Below, in pieces: positions 17,775 through 24,731 of a stretch of 64,000 bases of DNA; positions within the stretch are counted from its first letter, which is position 1, and each line of letters begins with the position of its first letter. Location: NCBI RefSeq assembly GCF_014280435.1, contig NZ_CP060388.1:1054001-1118000 (forward strand), written 5' to 3'. The stretch comes from Sphingobium sp. KCTC 72723 (GTDB taxonomy: Bacteria; Pseudomonadota; Alphaproteobacteria; Sphingomonadales; Sphingomonadaceae). The notes under the pieces are model-generated. The model was not told the origin of the DNA and made no database searches. It was given only the letters and a program-made list of their open reading frames with translations. The translations under genes and the position numbers were made by a program.

Positions 17775-19447
17775 TCCCCCATCGACGGAGTAAGCGCGCG
17801 TGCGATGGCGGCGCGGTCCACGATCCCCTGGGCCGACAGTATTCCGTCCATCAGGCGGTCTCTGATCGCGTCCCGGAAGTGGCCAAGGATCTGCGCCGCA
17901 AAGCCGTCTGGACCACCCTTTGTTCTACGGTGGACGATTACTGGAGGCAGTCGCTTCCCGAACGCTTCGCGGGCGACGGCCCGGTCCCTTCCTCCCGCGC
18001 ACGCCTCCCACGAGGGGATTCCGAGGCACAATTCTACAATTGGTTGAGAGGTGAGCGGATTTAGCACCGCTGGACCAATTTCCCGATCAAAGCCCTCGAG
18101 ATGGTTGTGCATCCGAAGGAGCATTGCAATGTGCGCGGCTTTGCCTGGGAGCGCTTTAGCCGGCGCGTCGAGCCACGGGTGATGGATCTCATGCTCGATA
18201 CCGGCCGGGACCACATCCGGCTCGAGAAAGGTTGAGTTGATCGGCCATCGGTAGTTGCATCCCGGCAGCCGAGCGATCCTGATCGCCTCTCTGACAGCCT
18301 GCGGGATGCTGCAACCCGTTAGGGTGCAGATATCTCGCACTGTCCGGACAAGGTTCCAGCCAAGACCTTCAACTCTAAACCGATCAACTATCGCGCGAGC
18401 GGAATGGCTGAGGAAAAACACATTGTCACCACCATTGCCGGTACAGAACGCATCGATTGAATGACGGTTGACCGCGTCCAAGACTTGTCTGTCATATGCA
18501 AGCGCCTGGCTGCGCCCGCCTGGTCGGGGAAGATGCGCCCCGACCGAACAATCGATATCGATGTTTTTCAGCAGATATGGCGCCTCAATGAGTTCGGCCC
18601 CTACTGCGCGGCACATGACGCGCGCATACTCGCGTTCGTCTCCAGACGGGTCGTCGGCCGACAGCGTTATGCAGGTCAGCTCGGCCTTCGTGGCGGCAAA
18701 GCAGTGCGCCAGGATGGAGGAATCCAGACCGCCTGAGACGCCGAGGAGAATGCCATTGAAGCACGATGCCCAAGCGCTCGTACAGGACTGGATCGTCCGT
18801 TCCAGTTGAGGCGGGTCTGACTTCGAATGTAATGGAGAATGCGGCGTCACATGGTCCCAAGGAGACCAGAGCGTAATGATGCGGTACCCTTCGCTCGACT
18901 CCAATGAGGCCGAGCCAGGCATGACTTGAGACACTCCATCCAGCGCCGTGGCGGCGAACGGAAGATCCGGGAGGTAGAGATGCCGGGCAAAAGCCTGCCA
19001 ATTGATCGAGGGCGTCAGGAGTCCGGCGGCCATCAAAATGGCGGGATCGGAACAAAACGCCGTAAATGTCGCAGTTCGGATCGTGTAGCACGGCATCCCA
19101 CCGGAGGGATCGCGGAGGACCATGATACCGTTGCTGTTCGGGATTATCGCGACGTAGGCACCCCAGTATTTTTCAATGAGTTTCGCGCCTCCCGATCTCT
19201 GAATTGCGAGGCCCTCATGCTCATCAATTTCCCGAATTTGATGAGCATGTCCAAATCGATGGAAGAGCTTCCCAGCGACCGCGCCATCGGGGAAACTGAT
19301 CACATCGCTCCCGTCAGGGGTCAGCAAAGCGAATTGCGGCCCCGAAGCCGAAACCACAAGCCCCGACATGTGAACAAACCGATCGGTCAGCGCCCGCGAA
19401 TCTGAAAGATCACGGAATACGACGAGAAGATATCGGAGCGGCTTCAT
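17657..19447 (-). CDS. Lasso peptide cyclase (asparagine synthetase-like)
   Basis: A 596-residue asparagine-synthetase-B homologue. It keeps the ATP-pyrophosphatase loop GVSGGLDSSILA (SGGLDSS at 238-244) and the second half motif NGGDNVFF, but lacks the catalytic N-terminal cysteine of glutaminases (MKPLRYL), as expected for lasso cyclases that adenylate the Asp/Glu side chain of the core and close the macrolactam with the freed N-terminus. It overlaps the upstream B gene by 4 bp and is convergent with the isopeptidase gene. Confidence 0.92.
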   Translation of the reverse strand: MKPLRYLLVVFRDLSDSRALTDRFVHMSGLVVSASGPQFALLTPDGSDVISFPDGAVAGKLFHRFGHAHQIREIDEHEGLAIQRSGGAKLIEKYWGAYVAIIPNSNGIMVLRDPSGGMPCYTIRTATFTAFCSDPAILMAAGLLTPSINWQAFARHLYLPDLPFAATALDGVSQVMPGSASLESSEGYRIITLWSPWDHVTPHSPLHSKSDPPQLERTIQSCTSAWASCFNGILLGVSGGLDSSILAHCFAATKAELTCITLSADDPSGDEREYARVMCRAVGAELIEAPYLLKNIDIDCSVGAHLPRPGGRSQALAYDRQVLDAVNRHSIDAFCTGNGGDNVFFLSHSARAIVDRFRVEGLGWNLVRTVRDICTLTGCSIPQAVREAIRIARLPGCNYRWPINSTFLEPDVVPAGIEHEIHHPWLDAPAKALPGKAAHIAMLLRMHNHLEGFDREIGPAVLNPLTSQPIVELCLGIPSWEACAGGRDRAVAREAFGKRLPPVIVHRRTKGGPDGFAAQILGHFRDAIRDRLMDGILSAQGIVDRAAIARALTPSMGDYGNSYVRLLLLADAEAWARHWTGASKLTDPIQDVHSAG

Positions 19448-20106
19448 ATGACCAGGATCGGCACAAACAGTCGGGCGTGCTCAGCGGTATCGTTGAGCAC
19501 AACGTCGCGGAGCTGGACCCAACTATGAGCCGAGAAGGGATTTGTGCGAACTCCGAAGATCAGCCGTGGCGCGATGCCATAGGCGTGCATCATGGACATC
19601 AGAGCAAGGGATCTCACCAGACATCGATCCGCCGACGCAAGGACCAGGCTGGTACGTTCAAAGGCGGCAGAAATCTTGGCGATTTCTGCGTTCGGCAACT
19701 GGCGTGAGCACCTCCGCACTCGCGCCGACCGTTCAGCGATCTTGAATTTGACTGCCGCTAAGGAAGTGTAGCGGAGCGAAAGTGCGGCGGAGATTTGATA
19801 TGCGATCGCGCGCGCGACTTGAAACGCCGATGGATCAAGGGAAGCCCATGCCCCAATCTCGCTTATCGGGATCGGTGGGGGGACGCCTGCTGCAATTCTT
19901 TCCGACATTTTGTCCGGGACAAGCACCCCTCGAGCAACGAGCGTGTCGAGTTCGTGATGTGCGGTGCCGGAGCTGCCTTCAATATATCCCGCAAATGCCT
20001 GCTCCATAGGGTCGGACAAGCAGAAGTATTTGTTTGCATCGACGTCGAGGAAGATTGATCTCCCGCCAGATCGACAATGATAGAGATTATCCCGGAGCCG
20101 ATACAT
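19444..20106 (-). CDS. Lasso peptide B1-B2 fusion: leader-binding domain plus leader peptidase
   Basis: A 220-residue protein. Residues 1-75 look like the PqqD-type RiPP recognition element (IFLDVDANKYFCLSDPMEQAF, trimmed) that binds the leader. The rest is the transglutaminase-like B2 protease with Cys162 (DRCLVRSLAL), His194 (FSAHSWVQL) and Asp206 (VVLND). It would cut the leader after Lys23 of the precursor. Proteobacterial lasso clusters usually have this fused form, as here. It lies 59 bp after the precursor stop and overlaps the cyclase by 4 bp, giving the order A-B-C on one strand. Confidence 0.9.
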   Translation of the reverse strand: MYRLRDNLYHCRSGGRSIFLDVDANKYFCLSDPMEQAFAGYIEGSSGTAHHELDTLVARGVLVPDKMSERIAAGVPPPIPISEIGAWASLDPSAFQVARAIAYQISAALSLRYTSLAAVKFKIAERSARVRRCSRQLPNAEIAKISAAFERTSLVLASADRCLVRSLALMSMMHAYGIAPRLIFGVRTNPFSAHSWVQLRDVVLNDTAEHARLFVPILVI

Positions 20107-20165
20107 GCTGAGTTCCCCCCGGAATCAAACGGGCGCGCGACCTTGCGGAAGCGCGCCCAAGGTGG

Positions 20166-20303
20166 TCAGTCGTCCGACAGGCCGGGAAGGCCCTGCTGCT
20201 GGCCGGCGCTGTCATTGCTGACAATGGAGCCGCCCTTGGTCTCCTCGGTGACGGCGCCGAGGTCGATCAGATGGTCCTCGCGATGTTCGTCGATGCTCTG
20301 CAT
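20166..20303 (-). CDS. Lasso peptide precursor
   Basis: A 45-residue precursor. The leader is 23 residues (MQSIDEHREDHLIDLGAVTE then ETK) with the LIDLG box and the conserved Thr at position -2 (Thr22, ETK before the cut, like the LTK site of the microcin J25 precursor). The core is 22 residues: ring segment GGSIVSND and tail SAGQQQGLPGLSDD. Gly1 to Asp8 gives an 8-residue macrolactam, and the GLSDD end matches sphingonodin/syanodin-type cores. ATG at 20303 has AGAGGAG a few bases upstream. By hand, the threaded product has a monoisotopic mass near 2082.9 Da. The ring closure and plug residues are predicted, not shown. Confidence 0.9.
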   Translation of the reverse strand: MQSIDEHREDHLIDLGAVTEETKGGSIVSNDSAGQQQGLPGLSDD

Positions 20304-20417
20304 GACACGCTCCTCTTGATCCGCCGCAACAATTCGCGGCAGTTCACAGTTAGCGCGCTCCAATTGTTCACGGACCTAAATATATCTGGACAAAATGGCG
20401 CGATATCCGCGAGTTGC

Positions 20418-20435
20418 CAGTGATAAGCTTCACTG
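20418..20435. promoter_or_regulatory. Inverted repeat upstream of the lasso precursor
   Basis: CAGTGA (20418-20423) and TCACTG (20430-20435) flank TAAGCT, forming an 18-bp dyad about 115 bp upstream of the precursor start and 40 bp past the end of the GntR-type gene. It is a candidate operator for one of the two adjacent regulators; no binding evidence. Confidence 0.4.
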
Positions 20436-20475
20436 ATGGAAACAGAACCCGGCTTCGCGCGACTAAGTGTCTGGA

Positions 20476-21117
20476 TTATTGTTCCAATGCCTCTTGAGCC
20501 AAGATTTGGATAATTTTCTGTTGATGGACGATTCTCCGCTCATGGTAGGATTCAATACGCCGATGGATGCTCTTATGGACATCGGCCACAGCGGAATTTG
20601 TCATTGTGCGGAGCTCCTTGGCCGCTTCTTTGACCTTGGCTGCGCCAGCGACTCGCGGATAAAATAGACGATCATTGATCTGTGCGACGGTGGCGACGGC
20701 CTCCGGATTTCCTGTGGATTCGGCAAGTGCGAGGAAGATCGATCCGGTAAGTGTCGCGATCTCAACGGGGGTGGTGCCGAATCCGGAACGCGAGAAGCGG
20801 TCCAGAGTCTGGCTGAGAACCGATTTCTTCATTTTCTGGGCCAAGCTCAACAGCAGATGTGCATTCCAGGCATAGAGGTGGATCAGCACTAGCGGGGGCG
20901 CGAGCGTGACCCGAAATCCGCCGGCGCTATCTGGCTCGACCAAGCCCTCTCCCATCAGTCGACAGGCTGCTTCTCGCACGGGTGTTTTACTCGACCCATG
21001 GCGGTCTGCGATGTCCTGGATTTCGAGCTTCTCGCCAGCGTGAAACAGTCCCGCCAGATAATCTGCCTTGAGTGCGCGATAGACGCGCTCTTGCGTGATC
21101 GGATCGGCGGCAGACAT
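20476..21117 (-). CDS. GntR-family regulator near the lasso precursor
   Basis: A 213-residue regulator with an N-terminal GntR winged helix (ITQERVYRALKADYLAGLFHAGEKLEIQDIADRHG region, residues 6-41, then SKTPVREAACRLMGEGLVE) and a helical FCD-like ligand domain. The start ATG at 21117 lies 2 bp after the stop of the XRE-type gene, so the two are co-transcribed. A longer frame starts at 21156 inside that gene. Its place directly upstream of the lasso precursor suggests control of the cluster, but this is inference. Confidence 0.8.
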   Translation of the reverse strand: MSAADPITQERVYRALKADYLAGLFHAGEKLEIQDIADRHGSSKTPVREAACRLMGEGLVEPDSAGGFRVTLAPPLVLIHLYAWNAHLLLSLAQKMKKSVLSQTLDRFSRSGFGTTPVEIATLTGSIFLALAESTGNPEAVATVAQINDRLFYPRVAGAAKVKEAAKELRTMTNSAVADVHKSIHRRIESYHERRIVHQQKIIQILAQEALEQ

Positions 21118-21119
21118 CA

Positions 21120-21536
21120 CTAGCTCGCCCCTGCTGCGAACGCCGAGGGCTGCCATCGGGGCGTGAGGGCGTTGGTCAACTGGCTGAGATTTCGCTCGGC
21201 GACCACTTCAACGCATAGCCGCTCGAGATCGCAAAGATCGCCGGCCGCCAGCTGCCTTGGAAAGCACATGCGCTGGCCCGCGAACAGCAGGGGGATGAGA
21301 ATATGGCCGGTCGACAGACCAAGCCGATATGCACAGCGCAGATGATCATCGAGCTTCGACTTCGGATTTCCGGATTCGATCTCGCGCAGCCAGCGGACTC
21401 CCATACCGAGATTCCTCGCCAGCTCCCGCTGCGTGATACCTATCTTCTTCCGTGCTTCCTCAATCTGCCGTCCCGACTGTTCTTTCACATACGAGAGCGG
21501 TGCGTCAGCAACGGAAGCCGCGCAATCCAGCGACAT
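21120..21536 (-). CDS. XRE-family helix-turn-helix regulator
   Basis: A 138-residue protein with a Cro/C1-type helix-turn-helix near residues 22-65 (EARKKIGITQRELARNLGMGVRWLREIESG in parts) and a C-terminal helical part of unknown role. The HTH is of the HipB-like short form. It is co-directional with the GntR-type gene and followed by it after 2 bp. It may act with that regulator on the lasso operon. Confidence 0.75.
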   Translation of the reverse strand: MSLDCAASVADAPLSYVKEQSGRQIEEARKKIGITQRELARNLGMGVRWLREIESGNPKSKLDDHLRCAYRLGLSTGHILIPLLFAGQRMCFPRQLAAGDLCDLERLCVEVVAERNLSQLTNALTPRWQPSAFAAGAS

Positions 21537-21666
21537 GTCCGTGTCTCCTTACGGGAGATACCGCCCGCCAAGGCCATTTCGGACCCTATTGCTAGGTGTG
21601 CATACCACCACTGTCAAACGGAACCGCCGCCAATTTGGCCAAGCATCGACTGCCAGCATTCTGAAA

Positions 21667-22110
21667 TCATTGACCAATCTTGCCATCGGCGATGAGCGGC
21701 CTCTTCACCGGCGGGCTCGCGCGCTCGAAAGCAGCCAGGAGCTGTGCGCCATCCGCGCGCGCAAGATGCTGAAGCGCGAGGATGTAGATGCTCCCGAGTG
21801 AGGGCGGCTCACGATCCGGCGTGGCACATCGGACACGCTCGGCGATCTGTGAGGCAGTATCCCAAAGACGATGCGGCGCGCCGACGTGATGCTCCTCCGA
21901 TCCGCTCAATGGTGCTTCTCGCAGGGCATTCAAAGAGTCGACTATAGCGCTTGCTGGGACCGTATCGAGATAGTTCACCGCCACATGCAGGGTAGTGCCC
22001 CACGCAAGAAGGCAGCGCGTGGTGCGAATCAGATGGCAGTGCGAGTCGATTAGTACATCCATCCCGGCCGGCGAGAGCCGGAGTTTGAAGGTTCGTGTTG
22101 CTCGGCCCAT
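21667..22110 (-). CDS. Hypothetical protein beside the transposon insertion
   Basis: A 147-residue protein that I do not recognise. It begins MGRATRTFKLRLSPAG at 22110, with a purine-rich GGGAAGGGGG about 10 bases upstream, and ends RPLIADGKIGQ. The middle has GTTLHVAVNYLDTVP and LGSIYILALQHLARADGAQLL. There is no signal peptide or membrane segment. The composite transposon is inserted 46 bp upstream of its start, so its native promoter may have been cut away; the open frame that continues through the IS to 23094 is a chance fusion. Confidence 0.5.
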   Translation of the reverse strand: MGRATRTFKLRLSPAGMDVLIDSHCHLIRTTRCLLAWGTTLHVAVNYLDTVPASAIVDSLNALREAPLSGSEEHHVGAPHRLWDTASQIAERVRCATPDREPPSLGSIYILALQHLARADGAQLLAAFERASPPVKRPLIADGKIGQ

Positions 22111-22156
22111 TCGCTTATTACCCCCTTCCCGATAGCGATTTGCTGTTGTTTCGGGG

Positions 22157-22164
22157 CAAATGTC
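22157..22164. repeat. Target-site duplication, left copy (CAAATGTC)
   Basis: These eight bases directly precede the left end of IS copy 1 and match the eight bases that follow the right end of IS copy 2 (33951-33958). The inner flanks (23591-23598 GATAACCC; 32517-32524 GAGCAAGC) match neither each other nor this repeat. Confidence 0.85.
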
Positions 22165-23590
22165 GGTCGCGTCCCAGGACGTGGTGTAAGATGTGAGGTT
22201 AGCGCTGCTGGCCGGACGCGCGCTTTCAATATTGCGCTTTAGCGTCCGGCCAGTAGCGCGGGTGGTCACCGTGATTTTCGGATAGGCTTGGGTTGCGAAG
22301 CTCGAACCTGGAGAACCACGATGACCGATTCCATGATGCACTTGCGCGCGTTGGTCGAGAAGGCCCCTGACGCAGATATTTTGCGCGATATGATCTCGTT
22401 TGCCGCCGGGCGGCTGATGGAGATGGAAGTAGGCGGCCTGACGGGCGCTAGCCACGGCGAGAAGTCGGCCGACCGGCTTGTTCAGCGCAACGGCTATCGC
22501 GAGCGTGACTGGCAGACCCGTGCTGGCACAGTCGAACTGCGCATCCCTAAACTGCGTAAAGGCAGTTATTTCCCAGGCTTTCTGGAACCGCGTCGGATGG
22601 CCGAGCGGGCACTGACGGCAGTCATTCAGGAAGCGTATGTGCAGGGCATCTCCACGCGTTCTGTCGATGATCTGGTCAGAGCGCTTGGCATGGATGGCAT
22701 CTCGAAAAGCCAGGTCAGTCGCTTGTGTGAAGAGCTCGACGAGAAAGTGCATGCCTTCCTTGATCGCCCGATTGAGGGTGACTGGCCGTACCTTTGGATC
22801 GATGCCACTTACGTCAAAGTCCGCCAGAATGGCCGGATCGTCTCGGTCGCGGTGATCATCGCGGTGGGCGTCAACAGCGATGGACGTCGTGAAGTGCTGG
22901 GCATGGATATCGGTCCCTCGGAAGCAGAACCGTTCTGGACCGCCTTCCTGCGCAAGCTGGCACGCCGTGGTCTGCGCGGGGTGAAGCTGGTGATCTCCGA
23001 CGCCCATGAAGGCATCAAGGCTGCAGTCTCCAAGCTGCTGTGCGCGAGCTGGCAGCGCTGCCGCGTTCACTTCATGCGCAATGCGCTGGCCCATGCCGGC
23101 AAGAGCGGCCGCCGGGTCGTCTCAGCCTTTATCGGAACCGCCTTTGCCCAAGAAACACCCGAGGCAGCCAGCCAGCAATGGCGCTCCGTTGCCGATCAGA
23201 TGCGATCCAAACTCCCAAAACTTGCGGGGTTGATGGATGATGCTGAATCTGACGTCCTTGCCTACATGACGTTTCCCAAGGAACACCGCGCCAAGCTTCA
23301 CAGCACAAACCCCATCGAACGGCTCAACGGCGAAATAAAACGGCGAACCGAGGTCGTTGGCATCTTTCCAAATGAAGCCGCGATCACGCGCTTGATCGGT
23401 GCCATCCTAATGGAGCAGAGCGACGAATGGGCTGTTCAGCGCGCACGCTACATGACGCTTGAAACGATGGCCCCGCTAAGCGATAATCCCATCGTCACGC
23501 TATCGGCTGTACCCGGCGCGTGATCGGCTCAAACTGACGCCGAAAATCGCGGTGGCCTCAAAAACCTACACCACGACCTGGGACACGATC
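22165..23590 (+). mobile_element. IS256-family insertion sequence, copy 1
   Basis: A 1,426-bp element, apparently identical base for base to copy 2. Its left end GGTCGCGTCCCAGGACGTGG and the complement of its right end GATCGTGTCCCAGGTCGTGG are imperfect terminal inverted repeats (17 of the first 20 positions agree). One transposase gene fills it. It has no duplication of its own flanks. Confidence 0.9.
22321..23523 (+). CDS. IS256-family transposase, copy 1
   Basis: A 400-residue mutator-type (MULE-like) DDE transposase. The catalytic triad is visible: Asp161 ([10 protein letters not shown]), Asp227 (VISDAHEG) and Glu333 ([15 protein letters not shown], matching the family NxxER form). Start ATG at 22321 follows GGAG about 8 bases upstream; an upstream in-frame start at 22288 is less likely. 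The protein is identical to that of the second copy, as expected for two recent copies. Confidence 0.95.
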   Translation: MTDSMMHLRALVEKAPDADILRDMISFAAGRLMEMEVGGLTGASHGEKSADRLVQRNGYRERDWQTRAGTVELRIPKLRKGSYFPGFLEPRRMAERALTAVIQEAYVQGISTRSVDDLVRALGMDGISKSQVSRLCEELDEKVHAFLDRPIEGDWPYLWIDATYVKVRQNGRIVSVAVIIAVGVNSDGRREVLGMDIGPSEAEPFWTAFLRKLARRGLRGVKLVISDAHEGIKAAVSKLLCASWQRCRVHFMRNALAHAGKSGRRVVSAFIGTAFAQETPEAASQQWRSVADQMRSKLPKLAGLMDDAESDVLAYMTFPKEHRAKLHSTNPIERLNGEIKRRTEVVGIFPNEAAITRLIGAILMEQSDEWAVQRARYMTLETMAPLSDNPIVTLSAVPGA

Positions 23591-23704
23591 GATAACCCAG
23601 CGATGGAGAGCTTCTTTTCATCGCTCAAACCTGCCCTGCCCGCAACATTCAATACCCGCAATCAGGCACGGGAAGACGTATTCGATTATGTCGATAGCTT
23701 ATGA
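23591..23704 (+). pseudogene. Remnant of an IS3-type transposase (OrfB end)
   Basis: The frame reads DNPAMESFFSSLKPALPA then TFNTRNQAREDVFDYVDSL and stops. This matches the C-terminal region of IS3-family OrfB (…NAxMESFFxxLK…R…ARxDVFDYIExFYN…). The 5' part is cut off by the IS256 element and a frameshift after FDYV explains the early stop (a +1 shift continues as AYDVHYGCNRIHR, similar to the YN-RRH box). It is a relic of an earlier insertion inside the present cargo. Confidence 0.6.
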
Positions 23705-23750
23705 TGTCCACTACGGATGCAATCGGATCCATAGGCTTCGAAAGGAAATC

Positions 23751-24560
23751 TCATATAGTCTGGCTAACATTCGTCGAACCGGGTTTAGCACAATCCGCTT
23801 GGGTTCGTGCGACATCGATCATTCCAAGGCCCATCGCGAGAGCAACTGCATGCGCGCGGTTAACGGCGTCGAGCTTCTGATTTATTCGCTTCAGATAGAT
23901 TTTCACTGTTTCCATGGAGATCGATAGGATAATCGCGATTTCGCCCGCAGTCTTGCCCTGTGCGGACCAGTTGAGGCATTCGAGTTCGCGCGAACTTAGC
24001 GGCTGTGGCGGCTGGATGCTGCGCTCAAACCGACGGCCAATGACGTTATGGAAATAGTTGGCAATCAACTTGAAGACCGGCTTTGTCGCCTGAGCTGTGG
24101 CGTGCCAGCCGTCGCCGCTAATTGGTTCGCCAACCGCAGAGATATACGTGAACTGACCGCGATGACCGATGCCGAGCGTCAGGCCCCGATGGAGACCTAA
24201 ATCTGACGAATAATTGATGCAGTCGCGTTCCGCTTGCGTGAAGCTCTCGCTGCGTGACCGCACTTCATCCCAATCGGCCTCGCCGTTCAGAAACGCGGTG
24301 TGGAAATAAGTATCGTGTTCGCTATGGCGGGCCCAGTCCCGATCCCAATGTGTCGGAAAACCGCGGGTCTTTACAGGCACCGCCGCCCAGCGCCCGTTGG
24401 CGTGCTGGGCACTCCGTGTCCAGCCATAGGCGAGCTGGGGAAATCCGAGCCCGACAATTGTTTCATGGAGTACCTCGATCGCTTCGTCGAATGAACGAGT
24501 GCGATCGAGGCTCTCTACAAAATCAACCACAAAGGCAAGATCACTGGATTGGAGAAACAA
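23751..24560 (-). CDS. LuxR-type regulator in the transposon cargo
   Basis: A 269-residue regulator. The N-terminal half (about residues 10-175) looks like an autoinducer-binding domain (FDEAIEVLHETIVGLGFPQLAYGW region, DYFHTAF-like stretch HDTYFHTAF), and the C-terminal part has a GerE helix-turn-helix (LSSRELECLNWSAQGKTAGE then IAIILSISMETVKIYLKRIN). No luxI accompanies it inside the transposon, so it is a LuxR solo that may sense another ligand or the lactone made by the luxI at 9 kb. It lies about 170 bp beyond the end of the TonB receptor gene, on the same strand. Confidence 0.85.
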   Translation of the reverse strand: MFLQSSDLAFVVDFVESLDRTRSFDEAIEVLHETIVGLGFPQLAYGWTRSAQHANGRWAAVPVKTRGFPTHWDRDWARHSEHDTYFHTAFLNGEADWDEVRSRSESFTQAERDCINYSSDLGLHRGLTLGIGHRGQFTYISAVGEPISGDGWHATAQATKPVFKLIANYFHNVIGRRFERSIQPPQPLSSRELECLNWSAQGKTAGEIAIILSISMETVKIYLKRINQKLDAVNRAHAVALAMGLGMIDVARTQADCAKPGSTNVSQTI

Positions 24561-24731
24561 GCTGTCGTTACCTCCCTTCGAGGATGCTCAAGCTCTCTCC
24601 CTACGTCCTGCTGGACGCTCGATTCGTGAGTTTGATGCTATCCTCAAATGAGCCCTGCTGAAACCCCGCTAGTGCACGATGCCCGCGAATATGAACGCTA
24701 TCGATACTGGAGGACGCAAACCTGATAGCGT

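Noticed and set aside
20166..20234. Seven-residue ring starting at the second glycine of the core
   Set aside because: The conserved Thr at -2 places the cut after ETK, so the first Gly is residue 1 and the ring acceptor is Asp8; mass data could reopen this.
20166..20363. Longer 65-residue version of the lasso precursor
   Set aside because: The ATG at 20303 has a strong AGAGGAG site and gives a normal leader length; the upstream 20 residues are not leader-like.
22110..23094. Extension of the unknown minus-strand gene through IS copy 1
   Set aside because: The same frame occurs antisense to the transposase in copy 2, so this part is a shadow; only 21667-22110 is kept.
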